IMG/VR virus record: IMGVR_UViG_3300009620_001863
Location: 1 to 26,057 of that record
Direction: 5' to 3' (one strand)
DNA: 26,057 bases
Origin: a virus
The position numbers and the translations under genes were made by a program. The notes under the pieces are model-generated. The model worked only from the letters and a program-made list of their open reading frames with translations. It did not search any database and was not told the DNA's origin. Below, in pieces: positions 21,997 through 26,057 of the stretch. Numbering within the stretch: position 1 is the stretch's first letter; every line of letters begins with the position of its first letter.

Positions 21997-23139
21997 TCAG
22001 AGTGCGATCGTTGGGAAGGTGGCGCTGAAGCTGCTTGACCTGTCGCAGTCCCCTCCGACGGCAAGGTAAACCTCTTTCTCGTCTAATGCCGTTCCCGTGG
22101 CAATGCACTTGCTGGTGGCATTTTCGGTCAAGTAGCCGTTCTCCTCTCCGCTATCCAGAGAGGTTATCTGAGTCTTTCTTGCGCCCAGCCATAGGCTGTT
22201 GACCTTGCCGGAACCAGTCGATCCCATTACTTGCTGGAAGTTCCCCGTGGTTGGGGGATCGGTAATCATTTTAGAGAGCAAAAGGTCCGCATCGGCTCCG
22301 TCAAACGCCAAGGTCGTGGTCGTCAGGGTTGGCTTGCGCTCGGTGATGGTGCAATATTTGCCAGCCTTGGTGACATTGGTGTCCTTATAGATGTCATAGG
22401 CATTGTTCATGTTCAATTCCCATGAAGACATCTTGACGGTCTCTGTGACGGTTGCTTCCCAAAGCTCCCAGTAAGTTTCCCCGTCCTGAGAGAGCGGCGT
22501 TGGCACCGTTGCGTCAAAGGCGCCGGCTGGGTCGGAACCCACAGTGCTTACCGTCAGGATGCCTAAGAACTCGAAGTTGGCGTATGCCAAATCACCAGCG
22601 GTTCCAGACAGGGAGACGTTCCCCATACAGCCCGTCATTAGGTATTGGCGACCATCGCTAAACCATTTAATTGAAATGGTCCCCATTAGGTCAGTTCCTG
22701 CCGCAGGGACAGTATGACTCGTAACAATCTGGACAGGATTGTTCGATGGAACGAGGATGTTCCAGTTTTCGAACCCTTCGGCTCCAGCGGAACCCGTATC
22801 TGCCCAAGCAGCGGCTCCCCAGTAAAAGCCACAGCCAAGCATTGCCTCAGTCCATTGAGGAGCCCCAACTGTGGTGCCGCCGCCTGTGACTTCATCTGAA
22901 CCCATAGCGTCGCACTTGAATGTAACGCGAGCAAACTGGGTGCCTACAGCGTCAACAGTCTCTGGAGCAAGGCTCGAGGTATACAAGTCCCGCTCAATAA
23001 AGCCGATCTCAGGGGTGCAAGAGATCTCGTAGCACGGAAAGGATTTGAAGGCTGCGGCTGTGGTGCCTGGGTTTACTGCTTCAAGTCCTACGCTAATGCT
23101 TTGCTTGCGTTCAAGGAGTCGGGTACTGGTAATGGCCAT
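21997..23139 (-). CDS. Major tail (tube) protein, first copy
   Basis: The 380-aa protein is paralogous to the next gene over its full length (conserved IERD, VGTQFARVTFKCD, SGTAGDLxYANFEFLG and SSWELNMNN blocks). Tail tube proteins are the most abundant tail parts and stack as hexamer rings around the tape measure. This gene begins 5 bp after the stop of the terminator-like gene and has an A-run rather than a Shine-Dalgarno before its ATG. Placement between tail completion genes and tip genes fits lambda gpV. One copy may instead be a specialised ring, such as the first or last tube ring, or a decoration protein; sequence alone does not say which copy builds the main tube. Confidence 0.82.
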   Translation of the reverse strand: MAITSTRLLERKQSISVGLEAVNPGTTAAAFKSFPCYEISCTPEIGFIERDLYTSSLAPETVDAVGTQFARVTFKCDAMGSDEVTGGGTTVGAPQWTEAMLGCGFYWGAAAWADTGSAGAEGFENWNILVPSNNPVQIVTSHTVPAAGTDLMGTISIKWFSDGRQYLMTGCMGNVSLSGTAGDLAYANFEFLGILTVSTVGSDPAGAFDATVPTPLSQDGETYWELWEATVTETVKMSSWELNMNNAYDIYKDTNVTKAGKYCTITERKPTLTTTTLAFDGADADLLLSKMITDPPTTGNFQQVMGSTGSGKVNSLWLGARKTQITSLDSGEENGYLTENATSKCIATGTALDEKEVYLAVGGDCDRSSSFSATFPTIAL

Positions 23140-23144
23140 TTTTT

Positions 23145-23609
23145 CTAGGTCGGGTTGGTGTCGGGATTATCGAATGCTGTGCGGTATGAGATCTCGACTT
23201 CTACGAGAACACCTACCGCTGGAAGAGCCTCCTCAGAGGAGTAGGTTTCATTGGAGACCAGAGTAGTGTCAATTGCGTTGGAACCAAGACTAGTATCCCC
23301 ATTTATTGCTCTTTCCACATCGGAAAGCCAAAGGGATACCTTCTGCGCCGTATTGTCTCCAGGAGCGACCTCAATCCAACACTCTAATCCACAAAATAAT
23401 TGGCGCGGCAGAACGCCCGAGTAGTAGGGTTCTGGGTATTCCTCGCGCAGGGGGTGGATTATGATGAGGGGGCGTTCGATTATGTGGACGGCGCTCGCCA
23501 CATCCGTGGTCACCTTCTGGACGGTGTTGTTATACGATCCGGTCCCATCTATGACCTCCAGTCTCGTTTTGAGGCCAGCAATGCAGTTATAGCGGACACT
23601 ATTTGCCAT
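23145..23609 (-). CDS. Putative tail terminator/completion protein (lambda gpU-like position)
   Basis: This 154-aa protein begins MANSVRYNCIAGLKTRLEVI, a start typical of small phage tail-completion proteins whose first helix carries the xxLxxxL pattern. Central strands (VHIIERPLIIIHPL, FCGLECWIEV) and a W-containing helix (KVSLWLSDVERAI) followed by a strand near the end (VGVLVEVEISYRT) fit the alpha/beta fold of tail terminators such as gpU. It lies directly before the tube proteins, where U-like genes sit, and would stop tube growth and form the head-joining interface. The assignment rests mainly on size, position and secondary structure. The ATG overlaps the upstream stop as TAATG. Confidence 0.65.
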   Translation of the reverse strand: MANSVRYNCIAGLKTRLEVIDGTGSYNNTVQKVTTDVASAVHIIERPLIIIHPLREEYPEPYYSGVLPRQLFCGLECWIEVAPGDNTAQKVSLWLSDVERAINGDTSLGSNAIDTTLVSNETYSSEEALPAVGVLVEVEISYRTAFDNPDTNPT

Positions 23610-24532
23610 TATTGTCTGTTCCTGACTTTGCTCCCCAAGTGGGTGGCTAGATTCTCTTGTAGTTGGACCTTGATTGTATAGGCTGCATTGGAGTTCTTTG
23701 TAATGTCCAGCGAATTAAAGCGGTAGAGGCTCCCCACCTGGGTGAGGGTTGCCGATTCCAGCACGGTTGTCTTGGCTCCTGTGTATGTCGCTATCGGGGA
23801 CCACATCCTGAACATTCCAGGAATGACAAATCCTGAGCCGGGGTTAGCGTTCCCGTATTCTGGAACCACGAAATACATGGATTTGTCGCCTGCCGTTATG
23901 TCCAAACTGATTAGGCCGTCCACATTCGCGGAGCCAGCGCCCTGCGCTTGGGTCTGGGTAAAGGTTCCCGTGTAGGGCATACTGCTGACCCATGTCCCAG
24001 ACATCTGCATCTTGAGGCTTCCTGTGCCAACAACGGTGTATTCGAGCTTGTAGATAAGGTTTGGCCAGAGTTTTGCGGCAACCTCGACGCCAGCATACCT
24101 CACAACGCTGGTGTTGCCTGTGTTGCTAAAGTTGATGCCGGCAGAAGTGTAGGTGACGGTTCCCCCGGAGCCACCTTCGAGTCCTTCCCAGTTCCTCACC
24201 GCTGCCTCTCTATCTCCCCAAAGGGCAAAAAACTGACCTCGGGTAGCGCCAATCGCTGAGGGGGTTCGGCTCGTTCCAGATGGAGGTGGTATTAGCCCAA
24301 AGAACTCAATTCCCCCGTGGGTGTCGTTAAAAAGTGTCACTATTGTGTCGCGGAAACTGGAACTGACCATTGAAAAATCGAGATTCATGAGGTCGGCAGC
24401 GATCCCTTCCCGACTTCCCACCGTTAACATCCCCGTGGATAGGTAATCAGAGGCTTCGTAGTCAGCTCGCTCCACCGTTTTTACTCCGGAGGGGCCGGTT
24501 TCTGGCACGAGGAACTTGGGGGGGTATGCCAT
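23609..24532 (-). CDS. Hypothetical virion-associated protein
   Basis: The 307-aa protein is not recognised. Residues 1-110 contain helical and strand elements (MNLDFSMVSSSFRDTIVTLF, GGIEFFGL), and residues 125-300 look like a beta-sandwich or jelly roll with VVRYAGVEVAAKLW, YKLEYTVVGTGSL and SMYFVVPEYG. Such jelly-roll regions are common in phage virion decoration and glycan-binding parts. It sits between the neck protein and the terminator candidate, a place with no matching gene in lambda. The start ATG is 1 bp after the previous stop (TGAGATG) with no Shine-Dalgarno, suggesting coupling. It could be a neck whisker, head decoration or tail fibre; I cannot choose among these. Confidence 0.75.
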   Translation of the reverse strand: MAYPPKFLVPETGPSGVKTVERADYEASDYLSTGMLTVGSREGIAADLMNLDFSMVSSSFRDTIVTLFNDTHGGIEFFGLIPPPSGTSRTPSAIGATRGQFFALWGDREAAVRNWEGLEGGSGGTVTYTSAGINFSNTGNTSVVRYAGVEVAAKLWPNLIYKLEYTVVGTGSLKMQMSGTWVSSMPYTGTFTQTQAQGAGSANVDGLISLDITAGDKSMYFVVPEYGNANPGSGFVIPGMFRMWSPIATYTGAKTTVLESATLTQVGSLYRFNSLDITKNSNAAYTIKVQLQENLATHLGSKVRNRQ

Positions 24533-24533
24533 C

Positions 24534-25202
24534 TCAAAAACCCAGCTTCTCCATCAAGGTGTCTTCGACGATTCCCATTCCTTTGTTTTTCCAGAACTTG
24601 TTGGTGTTTCGCTCGAAGTTGAGAAGTCTTGGCACCCTAGTCTGTTTGGCAACATGGAAGTGTTTTTTAAGGCGCCCTTTCCCCTCCTTCATGTAAATGC
24701 CACCCTTCAGCCTGCGGCCGGCGTGTTTGCCGCCAGGGGCCACAAAGAGGGCATTCTTCCCAAATTTCTGGAAAAACATTCTCGCCGGGGAATTCCCTTG
24801 GTAATCCCTTTGCAGTTTGTACTTCTCGAGGGGCCAAGCAAGCCACTCTCCCTTTTTGGGGGTAATCGTTGCCCCGGTCTCAAGAGGCCATGCGGAGGGG
24901 TCGTCCGTTCCAAAGACAATCCAAACGGCCCCGCCCGAAGAGGCAATCTTCAAGGACCCTGGTTTCATAAAACTCTTCCCTAGGTCCCCGGTCCTTTTCT
25001 TGAGCCTGCCCGAGTAGAGCGTTGACACGAAACTCCTCTGCATCTCCTTCCCAGCCTTGAGCATCGCTGCCCGCATAGCCACTTTCAGCTTCGCTTTGCC
25101 AGCAGGCTTCCCTCTGATCATATCCATCAGCCAGTCCTCAGAGAAGCTTATCTCCACGCCGCTTCCCGATATCGTCGAGGACATCCCCAGTGGTGGAGTC
25201 AT
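24534..25202 (-). CDS. HK97 gp10-like neck/head closure protein
   Basis: The 222-aa protein is basic (many Lys/Arg) and has the usual features of gp10-like proteins: helices at 30-60 (KLKVAMRAAMLKAGKEMQRSF), a segment TGDLGKSFM near residue 72, a strand with GGAVWIVFGTDDPSAWPLE, and a Pro-containing loop near SPARMFF. The family joins the connector to the tail or acts in tail completion. It follows the connector gene with a 4-bp ATGA overlap and precedes the tail terminator region, in the order expected for HK97-like phages. Residues 150-222 are very basic (GRRLKGG, GRLKKHFHV) and are longer than the usual family tail, possibly binding DNA or the capsid. Confidence 0.65.
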   Translation of the reverse strand: MTPPLGMSSTISGSGVEISFSEDWLMDMIRGKPAGKAKLKVAMRAAMLKAGKEMQRSFVSTLYSGRLKKRTGDLGKSFMKPGSLKIASSGGAVWIVFGTDDPSAWPLETGATITPKKGEWLAWPLEKYKLQRDYQGNSPARMFFQKFGKNALFVAPGGKHAGRRLKGGIYMKEGKGRLKKHFHVAKQTRVPRLLNFERNTNKFWKNKGMGIVEDTLMEKLGF

Positions 25203-25834
25203 CGGAAAGTGTAGGCTCGGCGTCGGTGGCGCCTGATTGCTTCTTTTAGGGTTTCGAGGAAGCCACCAGGGCCAACATCATCAGGAGAGTTGTCATATAC
25301 GGTGATGCTCCCGTCAGGGCCAGTATTAGAGACCTGGCCGAGTCTGTTGCGGCTTTCATAGTCGAAGGCAACTTGCATATTTACGGCTTCCAGAATGTCT
25401 GGAAACTGGCTCTGGAAGGCTGCTTGGTTGGCAGCCATGCCACCTGTGTAGGAAACCTTAATAACCTTGAACCCTCGGTCCAGGTATGCCTCATCGACCA
25501 CCAAGAGACCCGTGTTGTCGTCTACATGGTAATCGGTAGCGTCAACTAAGGTGGATGCAGCGAAAAGACGATCTCTATCGCTCCACACTTCAAAGGTGGC
25601 TCCCGAGTTTACGGGTGTACCAAGGAGACGAAAGACTTGGTCGTCATTCTTGGTGATCGTGAAATGCTCGGTCTGGGCAGAGGAGAGCATCGGGCGCCTA
25701 AGAGCCTGTTCTACACGGGCGCTTATTGACTTGATTGCCAAGCCAATCCAAGTGTCACGAGTAGCGTCAGAGGTCCACCCCTTCCAGGCATTAACCTGGG
25801 CGGTCGATGTTACCTCCAGTCCTGACCAATTCAT
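25199..25834 (-). CDS. Head-tail connector/adaptor protein, gp6-like
   Basis: The 211-aa protein shows the layout of gp6-like head-tail connectors: an N-terminal helical bundle with WIGLAIKSISARVEQALRRPM, a beta-rich middle (EHFTITKNDDQVFRLLGTPV, then WSDRDRLFAASTLV), and a return to helices (FPDILEAVNMQVAFDYE) ending in an Arg-rich tail (LKEAIRRHRRRAY). The middle strands and the VIKVSYTGGM segment are usual for this family, which forms a ring below the portal. The ATG overlaps the upstream stop as ATGA. Position at the start of the neck cluster fits. It is somewhat longer than small gp6 proteins (about 110 aa) and closer to the larger DUF-type connectors. Confidence 0.75.
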   Translation of the reverse strand: MNWSGLEVTSTAQVNAWKGWTSDATRDTWIGLAIKSISARVEQALRRPMLSSAQTEHFTITKNDDQVFRLLGTPVNSGATFEVWSDRDRLFAASTLVDATDYHVDDNTGLLVVDEAYLDRGFKVIKVSYTGGMAANQAAFQSQFPDILEAVNMQVAFDYESRNRLGQVSNTGPDGSITVYDNSPDDVGPGGFLETLKEAIRRHRRRAYTFR

Positions 25835-26057
25835 CAGTCAGCCTTTTTCTTAGATGCCTTCTTTTTGGAGGACTTTTTCTTGGCCTTCTTTGGGGCTGGC
25901 GCATCGACGAAGGCTGCTGCTGTTCTGGGGTTAGCCATTACAGCCTCGGCCATGTCGTCGGGCATTTGAACGGCCTTCGGGGCATCGCCATTGTTACGGC
26001 AGACGCCGCCACCAGGCATTTGCCAGACGGAGTTGGGAGCAAGGTAGAGAGTAGCCA
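25834..26057 (-). CDS. Small protein with Lys-rich C-terminal tail (start just outside the window)
   Basis: The frame is open to the window edge. The first in-window bases read xTG followed by GCT ACT CTC TAC, so the true start is probably an ATG whose first base is position 26058, giving MATLYLAPNSVWQMPGGG and a total of about 74 aa; the ATG at 26017-26019 is then internal. The product has an Ala/Pro-rich middle (MANPRTAAAFVDAPAP) and a C-terminal block of about 18 residues that is mostly Lys, with Ser and Ala, resembling a histone H1-like tail. No family is recognised. Its stop overlaps the connector start as ATGA. A head-completion or DNA-contact role is possible but unproven. Confidence 0.7.
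   Translation of the reverse strand, partial: ATLYLAPNSVWQMPGGGVCRNNGDAPKAVQMPDDMAEAVMANPRTAAAFVDAPAPKKAKKKSSKKKASKKKAD

Overview
This window is part of the structural region of a tailed phage or prophage with a long non-contractile tail (siphovirus type, lambda/HK97-like). Almost all of it is coded on the minus strand, so it reads from position 26057 down to 123. Genes are packed with 1-30 bp gaps or with ATGA/TAATG stop-start overlaps, as in a late operon. No integrase, repressor, terminase, portal, capsid, tRNA, CRISPR or insertion sequence is visible. The host cannot be named. A lambda-type tail tip set (L, K and J homologues) and a lipobox protein fit a Gram-negative host, which is inference.

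Layout in transcription order. (1) 26057-23145 holds the neck and tail-completion genes: a small Lys-rich protein, a gp6-like connector, a gp10-like neck protein, a 307-aa unknown protein and a tail terminator candidate. (2) 23139-20742 holds two tandem, clearly paralogous major tail (tube) proteins. A 36-aa membrane peptide follows, then an intrinsic terminator at 20558-20591. (3) 20544-12929 holds the tail tip: an L-like protein with a Cys cluster, an NlpC/P60 peptidase, a 1944-aa J-like host-specificity protein and a 206-aa fibre-like protein. (4) 12956-11797 holds small genes: a 59-aa single-TM protein, a lipobox/TM protein (possible lysis functions), a Lys/Ala-rich protein and a helical unknown. 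(5) 11778-8896 is a DNA-metabolism island: zinc ribbon, RuvC-like resolvase, two small unknowns, metallophosphoesterase and SprT-like metalloprotease. (6) 8844-123 holds the tail assembly chaperone G, a T domain expressed through a canonical -1 frameshift site (A AAA AAC, 8452-8446), the 1700-aa tape measure protein, and a 901-aa protein with lectin-like and gpM-like character. At 1-102 the plus strand carries the 3' end of a convergent gene.

The genes together should build the tail. Tip proteins (L, K, J and possibly the 901-aa protein) start the tail. G and G-T chaperone the tape measure. The two tube proteins polymerise around it, and the terminator and neck proteins join it to the head. 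The most notable points are the well-formed G/G-T frameshift whose T domain is cysteine-rich (zinc-finger-like), the duplicated tube gene, the terminator between tube and tip genes, and the gene order. Relative to lambda (V-G-GT-H-M-L-K-I-J), the L-K-J block lies before the G-GT-H block, with a DNA-processing island between them. I see no entirely new biological system that I could defend from sequence alone.
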